Shown here: piece by piece, positions 16,108 to 25,190 of the stretch
Layout of the letters: every line of letters starts with the position of its first letter
How positions within the stretch are numbered: the stretch's first letter is position 1
Assembly: GCA_020041925.1 (NCBI GenBank)
Contig: CP083409.1
Reading direction: 5' to 3' (one strand)
DNA: 64,000 nt
Origin: Faucicola osloensis_D
GTDB lineage: Bacteria; Pseudomonadota; Gammaproteobacteria; Pseudomonadales; Moraxellaceae
Position numbers and translations under genes: made by a program
The notes under the pieces: model-generated
What the model was told of the DNA's origin: nothing
Databases searched by the model: none
What the model saw: the letters and a program-made list of their open reading frames with translations, nothing else

Positions 16108-18714
16108 ATGACAAGCCAATACCGCAAGCCCTTACCCAATTCTGATTTGGAATACTACGATACCCGCCAAGCGGTGAACGATATCACCCCAGACGCGTAT
16201 GACAAACTCCCCTACACCTCGCGTATTTTAGCTGAGCAACTGGTACGTAAAGTCAGCGACGCAAATGAACTGACCGCTGCGCTCAAACAGCTCATCAACC
16301 GTGAGCGTACGTTAGACTTTCCTTGGTACCCTGCGCGTGTGGTGTGTCATGACATCTTGGGTCAAACTGCCCTTGTGGACTTGGCAGGCTTGCGTGATGC
16401 TATCGCTGAGCAAGGCGGCGACCCAAGCAAGGTAAACCCTGTGGTACAAACTCAGCTGATTGTTGACCATTCGCTTGCTGTGGAATGTGGTGGTTATGAC
16501 CCAGATGCGTTTGAAAAAAACCGCGCCATCGAAGACCGCCGCAACGAAGACCGTTTTCACTTTATCAACTGGACAAAGACTGCCTTTGAAAACGTCGATG
16601 TGATTCCCGCAGGCAACGGCATCATGCACCAAATCAACCTTGAGAAAATGTCACCTGTTATCCAAGTACAAAATGGCGTGGCGTTCCCAGATACTTGCGT
16701 GGGCACAGACAGCCATACCCCACACGTGGATGCGCTGGGGGTGATTTCGGTGGGTGTCGGTGGACTGGAAGCAGAAACCGTGATGCTCGGTCACCCATCG
16801 ATGATGCGCCTGCCTGATATCGTGGGCGTACACCTCAAAGGTAAACGCCAAGCAGGCATCACCGCCACCGATATTGTGTTGGCATTGACTGAGTTTTTGC
16901 GTAAAGAGCGCGTGGTCGGTGCGTATGTGGAATTTTTCGGTGAAGGCGCAGACAGCCTATCCATCGGTGACCGCGCCACCATCGCCAACATGACCCCAGA
17001 ATATGGCGCAACCGCAGGGTTATTTTATATTGATGGGCAAACCATCGACTATTTACGCCTCACAGGTCGTGAAGACAAACAAGTCGAACTGGTAGAAAAC
17101 TATGCCAAAACCGCCGGGCTTTGGTCATCTGACCTCGTCAATGCCGACTATGAGCGCGTGCTTGAGTTTGATTTGTCACTCGTGACCCGTAACATGGCAG
17201 GCCCTTCAAATCCCCATGCGCGCGTATCGACTTCTGAGCTCTCTGCCAAAGGCATTGCCCATGCCGAAGGTGAAGCGGTGCCTGAGTCAGAGAATGGCTT
17301 AATGCCTGATGGTGCGGTGATTATCGCGGCTATTACCTCGTGTACCAACACCTCAAATCCTCGTAACGTGGTGGCAGCGGCATTACTTGCCAAAAAAGCC
17401 AACGAACTTGGCTTGACCCGTAAACCTTGGGTGAAATCATCCTTTGCCCCGGGCTCAAAAGTGGCTGAACTGTACTTGCAAGATTCTAACCTATTGCCCG
17501 AACTGGAAAAACTCGGCTTTGGTATCGTGGCATTTGCCTGTACCACTTGTAACGGTATGTCGGGTGCGTTAGATCCTGGGATTCAGCAAGAAATCATCGA
17601 CCGTGACCTGTATGCCACTGCGGTGTTGTCAGGCAACCGTAACTTTGATGGACGTATTCATCCCTATGCCAAACAAGCCTTCTTAGCAAGCCCGCCGCTG
17701 GTGGTAGCGTATGCGATTGCAGGGACGATTCGTTTTGATATCGAAAAAGACGTACTTGGCGTGGTCAATGGTAAAGAGATTCGCCTGATTGACATTTGGC
17801 CATCGGATGAAGAGATTGACGCGATTGTGGCAAAACACGTCAAACCTGAACAATTCCGTCAAATCTATATCCCGATGTTTAACCTTGACCGCAGCGAAAA
17901 AGCCGACAGCCCACTATATAACTGGCGACCCATGTCAACCTATATCCGCCGTCCACCCTACTGGGAAGGCGCGCTAGCGGGCGAACGCACCCTCAAAGGT
18001 ATGCGTCCCCTCGCCATCTTGCCTGACAATATCACCACCGACCACTTGTCACCGTCCAATGCGATTTTGGCAAGCTCGGCGGCAGGCGAATACTTGGCAA
18101 AAATGGGCTTACCCGAAGAAGATTTTAACAGCTATGCCACGCACCGCGGCGACCACTTAACCGCGCAACGTGCGACCTTTGCCAATCCAAAACTGTTTAA
18201 TGAAATGGTGAAAAATGACGATGGCAGTACCAAGCAAGGCTCACTGGCTCGTGTTGAGCCTGAAGGTCAAGTGATGCGGATGTGGGAAGCGATTGAGACT
18301 TATATGAACCGCAAGCAACCACTGATTATCATCGCCGGCGCGGATTATGGTCAAGGCTCTAGCCGTGACTGGGCTGCCAAAGGTGTGCGTCTGGCTGGGG
18401 TGGAAGCGATTGTGGCGGAAGGCTTTGAACGGATTCACCGTACCAACCTTATCGGTATGGGTGTGCTGCCGCTTGAATTTAAAGCTGGGACGACGCGTAT
18501 CACGCTAGGGTTAGATGGGACTGAGACGTATGATGTGATTGGTGACATCTCGCCACGTTGTGATTTGACGCTGGTGATTAATAAAGAAGGCTCTCAGCCG
18601 CTTGAAGTGCCTGTGACTTGCCGTCTTGATACCCAAGCGGAAGTGGATACTTACAACGCTGGGGGCGTGTTACAGAAATTCGCGCAAGACTTCTTAAAAG
18701 GTGAAGTGGCGTAA
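16108..18714 (+). CDS. acnD: Fe/S-dependent 2-methylisocitrate dehydratase
   Basis: An aconitase-superfamily 4Fe-4S enzyme of 868 residues, the AcnD type that dehydrates 2-methylcitrate in organisms without PrpD. Iron-sulfur cysteines are in ITSCTNTS and in ACTTCNGMSG; GTDSHTPHVDALG and the swivel-domain GADYGQGSSRDWAAKG are intact. The LPDNITTDHLSPSNAI segment is characteristic of AcnD rather than AcnA. Its work depends in other species on PrpF, an isomerase usually encoded next door; that gene is absent here. I take the ATG at 16108 (after TTTTAAGG); an in-frame ATG at 16060 falls inside the terminator-like hairpin. Confidence 0.93.
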   Translation: MTSQYRKPLPNSDLEYYDTRQAVNDITPDAYDKLPYTSRILAEQLVRKVSDANELTAALKQLINRERTLDFPWYPARVVCHDILGQTALVDLAGLRDAIAEQGGDPSKVNPVVQTQLIVDHSLAVECGGYDPDAFEKNRAIEDRRNEDRFHFINWTKTAFENVDVIPAGNGIMHQINLEKMSPVIQVQNGVAFPDTCVGTDSHTPHVDALGVISVGVGGLEAETVMLGHPSMMRLPDIVGVHLKGKRQAGITATDIVLALTEFLRKERVVGAYVEFFGEGADSLSIGDRATIANMTPEYGATAGLFYIDGQTIDYLRLTGREDKQVELVENYAKTAGLWSSDLVNADYERVLEFDLSLVTRNMAGPSNPHARVSTSELSAKGIAHAEGEAVPESENGLMPDGAVIIAAITSCTNTSNPRNVVAAALLAKKANELGLTRKPWVKSSFAPGSKVAELYLQDSNLLPELEKLGFGIVAFACTTCNGMSGALDPGIQQEIIDRDLYATAVLSGNRNFDGRIHPYAKQAFLASPPLVVAYAIAGTIRFDIEKDVLGVVNGKEIRLIDIWPSDEEIDAIVAKHVKPEQFRQIYIPMFNLDRSEKADSPLYNWRPMSTYIRRPPYWEGALAGERTLKGMRPLAILPDNITTDHLSPSNAILASSAAGEYLAKMGLPEEDFNSYATHRGDHLTAQRATFANPKLFNEMVKNDDGSTKQGSLARVEPEGQVMRMWEAIETYMNRKQPLIIIAGADYGQGSSRDWAAKGVRLAGVEAIVAEGFERIHRTNLIGMGVLPLEFKAGTTRITLGLDGTETYDVIGDISPRCDLTLVINKEGSQPLEVPVTCRLDTQAEVDTYNAGGVLQKFAQDFLKGEVA

Positions 18715-18746
18715 TTTTTGCCAAATAATTGTTTAATATTTAAAAG

Positions 18747-18773
18747 CCGAGTATGATAAATGCTCGGTTTTTT
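18747..18773 (+). terminator. Rho-independent terminator of acnD
   Basis: CCGAGTAT at 18747-18754 pairs with ATGCTCGG at 18760-18767 (one G-U pair), followed by TTTTTT. Confidence 0.85.
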
Positions 18774-18812
18774 ATAATTTTAAAGAAAATTTATAAAAGT
18801 TACATCTCAACT

Positions 18813-19784
18813 ATGTCTAAAAGAAAAATACCCTCCATAAAAAATGAATTGTTGATTAAATCTAGGGAAGCAATGCTTACAGCAGTTCAGATTTTTAATA
18901 ATCCGAATATTCAGTTTAAATCTGAAAGTTTCATTATTTTATCAAATATAGCTTGGATGTATTTGTTATATGCCTACTATAGAAATAAAAAGATTGAATA
19001 TAGATATTTTAAAAAAAATGGTGAAAGGAAAAAATTTGACCGTACTAAAAATGGGGCTTTGAAACATTGGGAACTTGAAAGATGTTTAGATGATTATAAT
19101 TGCCCTATTGATAATATTTCAAAGGCTAACTTAAAATTTCTAATTGGATTAAGACATGAAATTGAACATCAAATGACTTCAAAAATCGATGATTATTTAA
19201 GTGCTAGATTTCAAGCATGTTGTCTAAATTTTAATGAGTATATAAAAAATCTATTTGGTCACGATTATGGAATTGATAAATACCTTTCTTTCTCCCTCCA
19301 ATTCTCTACGCTTGAAGAAGAACATTTAAATCAATTAAAAATGTTTATTGATTTACCTAAAAATATTGCAACTTATATCAATGATTTTGATAAAACTCTT
19401 TCAAATGATGATTTCAATGATATTCATTTTTCTTATCGAGTTTTTTATGTGCCTAAACAAGTAAATCATCGAGGCCAAGCTGATAAGGTTATAGAATTTA
19501 TACCGGCTAATTCTCCTGAAGCACAAGGTTTAAATGCAGAGTACGTGTTAATCAAAGAAAGAGAAAAGCAAAAATTTTTACCGAAAGATATAGTGGATTT
19601 AATGAAAAATAAAGGTTATATCAATTTCTCAATACATTACCATACTCTGTTTTGGCAAAATAAAGATGCTAAGAACCCTAAATTAAATTTTGGTACGCAG
19701 GTTGCTAAAACTTGGTATTGGTATGAAAGTTGGTTAAGAGAGGTTGAAAAATATTGCTTAGATTCTGGAAATAAATTCAAATAG
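18813..19784 (+). CDS. DUF3644 protein with HEPN-like RxxxxH motif, probably acquired
   Basis: A 323-residue soluble, basic protein, which I recognise as DUF3644-like from its order of conserved blocks: LLIKSREAMLTAVQIFNN, AWMYLLYAYY, LKFLIGLRHEIEHQ, and a C-terminal TWYWYESWLREVEKYC. Residues 114-119 are RHEIEH, an R-x4-H motif like that of HEPN ribonucleases; its place in a helix-rich N-terminal half fits. DUF3644 has no proven function to my knowledge. The DNA is far richer in A+T than the genes beside it (two hand-counted 60-base lines had 10 and 14 G+C, against 38 in one acnD line), and uses ATA, AGA and AAA codons freely. It has no clear Shine-Dalgarno; the ATG at 18753 is inside the acnD terminator, so I start at 18813. 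Acquisition by transfer is an inference. Confidence 0.72.
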   Translation: MSKRKIPSIKNELLIKSREAMLTAVQIFNNPNIQFKSESFIILSNIAWMYLLYAYYRNKKIEYRYFKKNGERKKFDRTKNGALKHWELERCLDDYNCPIDNISKANLKFLIGLRHEIEHQMTSKIDDYLSARFQACCLNFNEYIKNLFGHDYGIDKYLSFSLQFSTLEEEHLNQLKMFIDLPKNIATYINDFDKTLSNDDFNDIHFSYRVFYVPKQVNHRGQADKVIEFIPANSPEAQGLNAEYVLIKEREKQKFLPKDIVDLMKNKGYINFSIHYHTLFWQNKDAKNPKLNFGTQVAKTWYWYESWLREVEKYCLDSGNKFK

Positions 19785-20042
19785 GACTATGCCAAGAAGT
19801 AGTTATAATCAAAACTATATCACTTTCCCCTCTTTATAATTTATTGATTTTAAAAAGCTTAAAATATAATAGTTTTTCAGCCAAAAATTTTAAGCCTAAT
19901 ATTTACAGGGTTTTAGAAAAAAGATTCGAGAGTCAGATAAAACTATAAAAGTGCTAAAATAAAACTAAAATTAAGCACCAAAACAGGCAAAACCATAAAA
20001 CTACTTTTCGCCCGTCATTCCGCCAGTATTGGCTAGACAAAT
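19785..20042. other. AT-rich gap after the DUF3644 gene
   Basis: No gene is seen between the DUF3644 stop and the serS terminator. The first part is as AT-rich as the DUF3644 gene, which suggests the acquired segment includes this stretch. GTGCT and AGCAC copies near 19952 and 19974 could form a weak hairpin. From about 19980 the composition returns to normal. I see no attachment site or transposase remnant. Confidence 0.4.
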
Positions 20043-20070
20043 AAAAAAACAGCCAGTCAATCAACTGGCT
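20043..20070 (-). terminator. Rho-independent terminator of serS
   Basis: On the minus strand, AGCCAGT (20064-20070 complement) and ACTGGCT (20051-20057 complement) form a 7-bp stem with a 6-base loop, then GTTTTTTT. Confidence 0.85.
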
Positions 20071-20091
20071 ATCTTTTCATTGTTACCACTA

Positions 20092-21357
20092 TTAACCAAT
20101 CACATCAACGTCCATATACGGACGTAACACTTCAGGCACTGTGATAGTACCATCCGCATTTTGATAATTTTCCATGATGGCAAGCAAGGTACGACCCACC
20201 GCAAGACCTGAGCCATTTAAGGTATGCACCAGCTCAGTTTTTTTGCCGTCTTTGACACGGGCTTGCATACGGCGCGCTTGGAAGTCGCCACAGTTTGAGC
20301 AGCTAGAGATTTCACGGTAGGTAGTCTGAGACGGTAGCCACACCTCGATGTCATAGGTTTTCACCGCGCCAAAGCCCATATCACCACCACACAGCACAAT
20401 CACCCGATACGGCAAACCAAGCTGCTGCAAGATATATTCCGCTTGTCCTGTCATGTCCTCTAAGGCTTGCATTGAAGTCTCAGGATGGACGATTTGCACC
20501 ATTTCGACCTTTTCAAACTGGTGCTGACGAATCAAGCCGCGCGTATCTCGCCCTGCACTGCCCGCTTCACTGCGAAAACAGGGGGTATGGGCAGTCACTT
20601 TGATGGGCAAGGCTTCGGGGTCTAGGATTTTGTCACGCACACTGTTGGTAAGCGGTACCTCTGACGTAGGGATTAGGTAATACTCTTTTTCACCGCGCAA
20701 TTTGAACAAATCTTCTTCAAATTTTGGTAGCTGCCCTGTACCAAGCAGGCTGTCGGCATTCACCATATACGGTACATACATTTCAGTATAGCCGTATTTG
20801 TCGGTATGGGTAGTAAGCATAAAGGCAATCAAGGCGCGGTTGAGTTTGGCGAGTTGACCTTTTAGCACGCTAAACCGTGAGCCAGTCAGTTTGGCCGCCA
20901 TTTCAAAGTCAAGTAACCCCAAGTCTTCGCCCAAGTCGCTATGGTCTTTGACCGCAAAATCAAATTGACGTGGCTCACCCCATCGACGCATTTCGACATT
21001 GTCGTTTTCATCTTTACCTGCCGGCACGCTGTCATCAGGCAAGTTTGGGATGGTTAAAGCTGCCGCTAGAATTTTCTCCTGCAAGGCTTTAAGCGCGTCT
21101 TCCGCTTGTTTCATGTCGCTACTGATGGTTGCCATTTCTGCCATCAAGGCGTCAGTATTTTCGCCATTACGTTTCATCAAACCGACTTGTTTGGCGCCCG
21201 CATTTTTTTTGGCTTGTAGTTCTTCGGTTTTGACTTGAATGGATTTGCGCTGTTCTTCGACTTGCTGCCAAAATGCTTTATCAAGCTCATAGCCGCGTTT
21301 GGCAAGTTTTTCGGCGACCGTGTCTAGTTCTGTACGCAGTAATTTTGGGTCGATCAT
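20092..21357 (-). CDS. serS: Serine-tRNA ligase
   Basis: Class II aminoacyl-tRNA synthetase that charges tRNA-Ser with serine. It is 421 residues, close to the family norm of about 430. It begins MIDPKLLRTELDTVAEKLAKRG and continues with the long antiparallel coiled-coil arm that grips the tRNA (about residues 30-100). Class II motif 2 is in TPCFRSEAGSAGRDTRGLIRQHQFEKVE and motif 3 in LNGSGLAVGRTLLAIMENYQ. It is monocistronic, with its own terminator. Confidence 0.97.
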   Translation of the reverse strand: MIDPKLLRTELDTVAEKLAKRGYELDKAFWQQVEEQRKSIQVKTEELQAKKNAGAKQVGLMKRNGENTDALMAEMATISSDMKQAEDALKALQEKILAAALTIPNLPDDSVPAGKDENDNVEMRRWGEPRQFDFAVKDHSDLGEDLGLLDFEMAAKLTGSRFSVLKGQLAKLNRALIAFMLTTHTDKYGYTEMYVPYMVNADSLLGTGQLPKFEEDLFKLRGEKEYYLIPTSEVPLTNSVRDKILDPEALPIKVTAHTPCFRSEAGSAGRDTRGLIRQHQFEKVEMVQIVHPETSMQALEDMTGQAEYILQQLGLPYRVIVLCGGDMGFGAVKTYDIEVWLPSQTTYREISSCSNCGDFQARRMQARVKDGKKTELVHTLNGSGLAVGRTLLAIMENYQNADGTITVPEVLRPYMDVDVIG

Positions 21358-21637
21358 GGCGATAAGTTCCTTAAATTGTTCAAACTTGAGTTAAAGCAGC
21401 AAAATGGCTGTTGATATCAGCGTGTATGATACCAAGATTGCAGCGATTTTTCACGGTAGCGACTAGAAATACACGGCAAATTGACGATTTATCGGTATGC
21501 GCTTATCGACGTTCGCCCCTCGCTACATTGGGAGTAAAACAAAAATTTATCAAAAAGTGCGTTGTTAGGTTTATTTTTGGGTCAAGGTTGGGTAAGATAA
21601 GCCTTCTTTTATCGTTTTGTAACCAAGTGAATTGTTT

Positions 21638-22324
21638 ATGGCTCTGTACCCTTACACCCTACAACCTGTGGATTTGAATCTGACCGAGGACGAATTTCGT
21701 CAAGCACAGCTGCAGCTGTTCGATGCCAACAACCAAACTTTGACCAAAATCACCCCAAAAACTTGGGCAATTTTGGCAGTCATCGTGGTGCTAGCGATTT
21801 TAGGTCTGATTTTTGTACACGGTTATTCCACCATTATTTTTTGGTTGATGCTCGTGGGTGTGGTGATTTATTTGTTGGCGCGTACTTACGGTCTTAAATG
21901 GTATGTCAAACGAGAATTTGAAAAACAAATGGCAAGCCAAAGTATGCCCCCAGAGATGCAACAAATCAAGCTTGGCGTACAGCAGCACGGGGTAGTGATG
22001 TCCATGCCTGCACCCAACATGCCCGCCATGCCACGCGGCTACAATCAGCCTTTGGTGCGTACTAGCGGTATGCAGCAAGCGGTTATAAAATGGGACAATG
22101 TCACCAACTGGCAAGAAACCCCTGACTATATCTTTATGATGTTTGATGTCAAAAATCCAAAAACGGGTGAAAGCCAACAAGGCAGCCAAATCGTACCCAA
22201 ACGACTTGCCAATCAAAAATTCCCGATTGATACCTTACGCCATCATTTACAGCAAAACATCGGACAACCAGGTTTTGATCTAACCGACAAACCGACTGAT
22301 AAATATTTCCCAGAAAACAATTAA
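21638..22324 (+). CDS. YcxB-like C-terminal domain membrane protein
   Basis: A 228-residue protein. An N-terminal polar stretch of about 45 residues is followed by two adjacent hydrophobic segments (about residues 48-66 and 68-87), and then a soluble C-terminal half. That half has the WDNVTNWQETPDYIFMMF pattern and ends with a Pro-x-x-x-Leu helix, as in YcxB-like proteins. The same arrangement is common in Firmicutes and gammaproteobacteria; no function is known. The ATG at 21638 is used because the earlier in-frame codon at 21632 is TTG; no strong Shine-Dalgarno is seen. It ends at a strong terminator. Confidence 0.65.
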   Translation: MALYPYTLQPVDLNLTEDEFRQAQLQLFDANNQTLTKITPKTWAILAVIVVLAILGLIFVHGYSTIIFWLMLVGVVIYLLARTYGLKWYVKREFEKQMASQSMPPEMQQIKLGVQQHGVVMSMPAPNMPAMPRGYNQPLVRTSGMQQAVIKWDNVTNWQETPDYIFMMFDVKNPKTGESQQGSQIVPKRLANQKFPIDTLRHHLQQNIGQPGFDLTDKPTDKYFPENN

Positions 22325-22361
22325 GACAACAATTAAGAAAAAACTAATTATTGATGACCAC

Positions 22362-22393
22362 AAAAACTGCAGCCAAGTAACTGCAGTTTTTTT
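22362..22393 (+). terminator. Rho-independent terminator
   Basis: AAAAACTGCAG at 22362-22372 and CTGCAGTTTTT at 22381-22391 form an 11-bp stem with an 8-base loop; the T run continues to 22393. Confidence 0.88.
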
Positions 22394-22590
22394 ATGGCAA
22401 CAAGCAAAATTATTTACCAAATTTGCACACAGCTGCGCCAAATGTTTGATATTATTTTTAGGGTAATACCGTATATTTTAATTTATAAAATTAAACGTAC
22501 TGATAAAAACGATTAATTTTAATAACAGATTGTTTAGGCTTACAGTTAAGCCCTAAACAAATAACAATCATCATTTTAGGAGATAACGAC

Positions 22591-23184
22591 ATGGCAAAAC
22601 AAGCCACTACAAAGCAATCAGCAACCAAACAAGACTCAGAACAATTAGACAATACCGATAAATCAGGTGAAAAAGTGACTACCCCCAAATCTACCGCTTC
22701 TAAATCTGGCTCAAGTAAAACACGTGATATCAGCTTAGCTGCTGCAGACATGAGCGCCATTGTTGAGCAATTAAATAGCTTATTGGCCAATTATCATATA
22801 TTCTATACCAATGTGCGTGGCTATCACTGGAACGTGCGTGGCTCAGATTTCTTTACCCTCCATGTGAAGTTTGAAGAGTTATATACTGCGCTGCAAATCC
22901 AGATTGATGAAATTGCTGAACGTATTTTGACCTTACAAGGTACACCACTACATGCTTATAGCGATTTCTTAAAAATTTCAAGCATCAAAGAAGACAAAAA
23001 CGTCTCTGACGGTGTGGCATGTGTGAAAGGTATTTTAACGGGTTTGACTATGACTATCGCTAAAGAACGTGAAATCATTGACCTAGCGGATGAAGACGAC
23101 GATCAAGGTACTGCCGACCAATTGACTGCCTATGTGCAAGAACAAGAAAAATTGGTGTGGATGTACAATGCCTATCTTGGCTAA
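22591..23184 (+). CDS. dps: Dps family DNA-binding ferritin-like protein
   Basis: A Dps-type miniferritin of 197 residues, which forms a dodecameric shell, oxidises iron and can bind DNA during starvation or oxidative stress. The ferritin core starts around residue 50. The intersubunit iron-site motif is seen as YHWNVRG followed by FFTLHVKFEELY, and DEIAERILTLQG is the second helix. The first 48 residues are a Lys/Ser/Thr-rich disordered tail (many TKQSATK-type residues), longer than the E. coli tail, and a likely DNA-binding arm. AGGAGA precedes the ATG. It is monocistronic between two terminators. Confidence 0.92.
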   Translation: MAKQATTKQSATKQDSEQLDNTDKSGEKVTTPKSTASKSGSSKTRDISLAAADMSAIVEQLNSLLANYHIFYTNVRGYHWNVRGSDFFTLHVKFEELYTALQIQIDEIAERILTLQGTPLHAYSDFLKISSIKEDKNVSDGVACVKGILTGLTMTIAKEREIIDLADEDDDQGTADQLTAYVQEQEKLVWMYNAYLG

Positions 23185-23200
23185 TCGTCCCATCTAACCA

Positions 23201-23229
23201 AAAAGACGGCTTTGATAGTCGTCTTTTTT
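23201..23229 (+). terminator. Rho-independent terminator of dps
   Basis: AAAAGACG at 23201-23208 pairs with CGTCTTTT at 23220-23227, then further T. Confidence 0.8.
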
Positions 23230-23248
23230 ATTGCGTGGTAAAATAAAA

Positions 23249-23264
23249 ACACAATATATAGATT
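23249..23264 (+). promoter_or_regulatory. NrdR-box-like site upstream of nrdB
   Basis: ACACAATATATAGATT matches the NrdR box consensus ACACWATATATWGTGT at 14 of 16 positions. It is about 222 bases before nrdB. NrdR is the general repressor of ribonucleotide reductase genes and usually binds paired boxes; a second good box at the usual 31-32 base spacing is not seen here. Confidence 0.55.
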
Positions 23265-23485
23265 TTCAAATGTCAATGAATTTAATTACTAATTTTTTGA
23301 TATGAAAATATGTATATATTTCAATACTTTATAAATTTTATCCTTAAAAATCAAATCCTTGGGTGGATTGCAATTTCTATATGTTGTTATCTATAATAGC
23401 CAAGCACACTAGCCAGCTAATGCACTTGCTAACTGATATTGCTACGCCACTTGTCTTGAACTTTGATTGAAGAAGATTCACCGCT

Positions 23486-24619
23486 ATGTCATATTCCATC
23501 TTTTGCCAAACCAAAAATAACCCATTGCTTGAGCCGATGTTTTTTGGTCAGCCTGTCAATGTGGCACGTTACGACCAACAAAAATTCCCTGTTTTTGAGC
23601 AGTTGATTGAAAAGCAATTGTCGTTTTTTTGGCGTCCAGAAGAAATTGACGTCTCCAAAGACCGTTTGGATTTTAGCAACTTGTCAGTGCATGAACAGCA
23701 TATCTTCTTAAGTAACCTAAAGTACCAAACCTTGCTTGATTCGATTCAAGGTCGTAGCCCCAATGCCGTGCTGCTGCCGCTGGTGTCGATTCCTGAGTTA
23801 GAAACTTGGATTGAAACATGGTCATTTTCTGAGACCATCCATTCTCGCAGCTATACCCATATTATTCGTAACGTGGTCAATGACCCAAGCAAAGTATTCG
23901 ACGATATCGTTGACAATCCTTTTATCCTAGAGCGCGCGACAGGGATTGCCAAGTTCTATGATGAGCTGTATCAACTATCTCAGCTATATAACCTATACGG
24001 TGAAGGTCGTCATGTCATCGATGGTAAACCCATTGAGGTTAATTTACGCCTGCTTAAAACCAAATTGTATTTATGCTTGGTGGCTGTCAATGTGCTAGAA
24101 GCGATTCGTTTTTATGTGTCGTTTGCTTGTTCATTTGCCTTTGCTGAGCGCAAACTGATGGAAGGTAATGCCAAAATCATCAAAATGATTGCCCGTGACG
24201 AAGCGCTTCATCTAAACGGCACCCAGCATATGATTAATTTGATGCAATGGGGCAAAGATGACCCTGACATGGTCGAAATCGCCCAAGCCTGCCAACAGCA
24301 AGCCATTGAAATTTTCAAAGACGCGGCTGAACAAGAAAAAGCATGGGCAAAATATTTGTTTAAAGATGGCTCAATGATTGGCTTGAATGAAAATATCTTA
24401 GTGCAATACGTCGAGTACATTACCAATCTGCGTATGGATGCGATTGGCTTGCCCCCTATTTTTGCGGCGATTAAAAACAACCCAATTCCATGGATCAATG
24501 CTTGGCTCTCCTCAGACAACGTGCAAGTCGCGCCCCAAGAGTCAGAAATCACCTCTTACTTAGTCGGTCAAATTGACGCAGAGCTCAGTGATGATGCGTT
24601 TGATGATTTTGAATTGTAA
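23486..24619 (+). CDS. nrdB: Class Ia ribonucleotide reductase, beta subunit
   Basis: The radical-carrying small subunit that lets NrdA reduce ribonucleoside diphosphates. It is 377 residues (E. coli 376). In the segment SFSETIHSRSYTHI the diiron ligands Glu116 and His119 and the radical Tyr123 are all present, equal to the E. coli E115/H118/Y122 set. A later MIARDEALHLNGTQH carries the other iron ligands. The C-terminal DDAFDDFEL is the peptide that docks into NrdA. It is followed 40 bases later by yfaE. NrdA is not adjacent; it is encoded 33 kb downstream at 57582. Confidence 0.97.
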   Translation: MSYSIFCQTKNNPLLEPMFFGQPVNVARYDQQKFPVFEQLIEKQLSFFWRPEEIDVSKDRLDFSNLSVHEQHIFLSNLKYQTLLDSIQGRSPNAVLLPLVSIPELETWIETWSFSETIHSRSYTHIIRNVVNDPSKVFDDIVDNPFILERATGIAKFYDELYQLSQLYNLYGEGRHVIDGKPIEVNLRLLKTKLYLCLVAVNVLEAIRFYVSFACSFAFAERKLMEGNAKIIKMIARDEALHLNGTQHMINLMQWGKDDPDMVEIAQACQQQAIEIFKDAAEQEKAWAKYLFKDGSMIGLNENILVQYVEYITNLRMDAIGLPPIFAAIKNNPIPWINAWLSSDNVQVAPQESEITSYLVGQIDAELSDDAFDDFEL

Positions 24620-24659
24620 TTCGTCATACGCTTATTTTATTTAGGCAAGATAATCGATT

Positions 24660-24920
24660 ATGGCATGGATTTTTACCAACAATACGCAGTTTTATCTGCA
24701 TGACGCCGAGACGTTGCTACAAGGCATGCTTCGCTCAAAAATCCCTGCCAATCACCAATGCCTTGAAGGTTATTGCGGTACTTGTAAGCTCAAATACCGC
24801 CGTCGCCACCATGACACCCGTATCGAATACATCAATGAGCCACTGGTGATGTTAGACGATGACGAAATACTACCCTGCTGTTGTCAAGTCAGAGGGGCAA
24901 TCGAGCTTGATATTGATTGA
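24660..24920 (+). CDS. yfaE: 2Fe-2S ferredoxin for NrdB maintenance (YfaE)
   Basis: An 86-residue plant-type 2Fe-2S ferredoxin. The cluster ligands are CLEGYCGTC (C-x4-C-x2-C) and a last Cys in the CCCQV stretch. The size and its position right behind nrdB match E. coli YfaE, which supplies electrons to regenerate the diferric-tyrosyl radical cofactor of NrdB. There is no ATG alternative and no strong Shine-Dalgarno, so it may depend on translation of nrdB. Confidence 0.9.
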   Translation: MAWIFTNNTQFYLHDAETLLQGMLRSKIPANHQCLEGYCGTCKLKYRRRHHDTRIEYINEPLVMLDDDEILPCCCQVRGAIELDID

Positions 24921-25011
24921 TTGGCAAAACAACCCGCCAAAAACTGCGCGAAATGCCGCATAAAGCGAAAACTTACCCGCTTTGCCTTTAATTTTCTCCC
25001 CGCGAACCTCA

Positions 25012-25027
25012 TATAATCCGTTATAAT
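25012..25027 (+). promoter_or_regulatory. Possible rpoD promoter (overlapping -10 boxes)
   Basis: TATAAT occurs at 25012-25017 and again at 25022-25027, about 165 bases before rpoD. Neither has a good -35. Confidence 0.4.
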
Positions 25028-25190
25028 AATAGGTTGACTACCGCTTTTTAATCATACTAAATCTTTATTTAGTCCTCGACTGTCATTTGCAGGGTGTATC
25101 CCTTGATAAAAATGAAGAAATACAGTCATTAGCTTATTTGTCGTGCTATTACATTATTTATTTTTTTAACCAATATCAAAGCGAGCCCTC

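Noticed and set aside
19785..20091. Attachment site or mobile element ends around the DUF3644 gene
   Set aside because: No direct repeats, transposase or integrase pieces were seen at either edge, so transfer rests on composition alone.
21411..21677. 88-codon frame overlapping the start of the YcxB-like gene
   Set aside because: It overlaps a better-supported gene and has no ribosome site or domain.
23280..23295. Second NrdR box 31 bases after the first in the nrdB upstream region
   Set aside because: Only 8 of 16 positions match, which is not above expectation in such AT-rich DNA.
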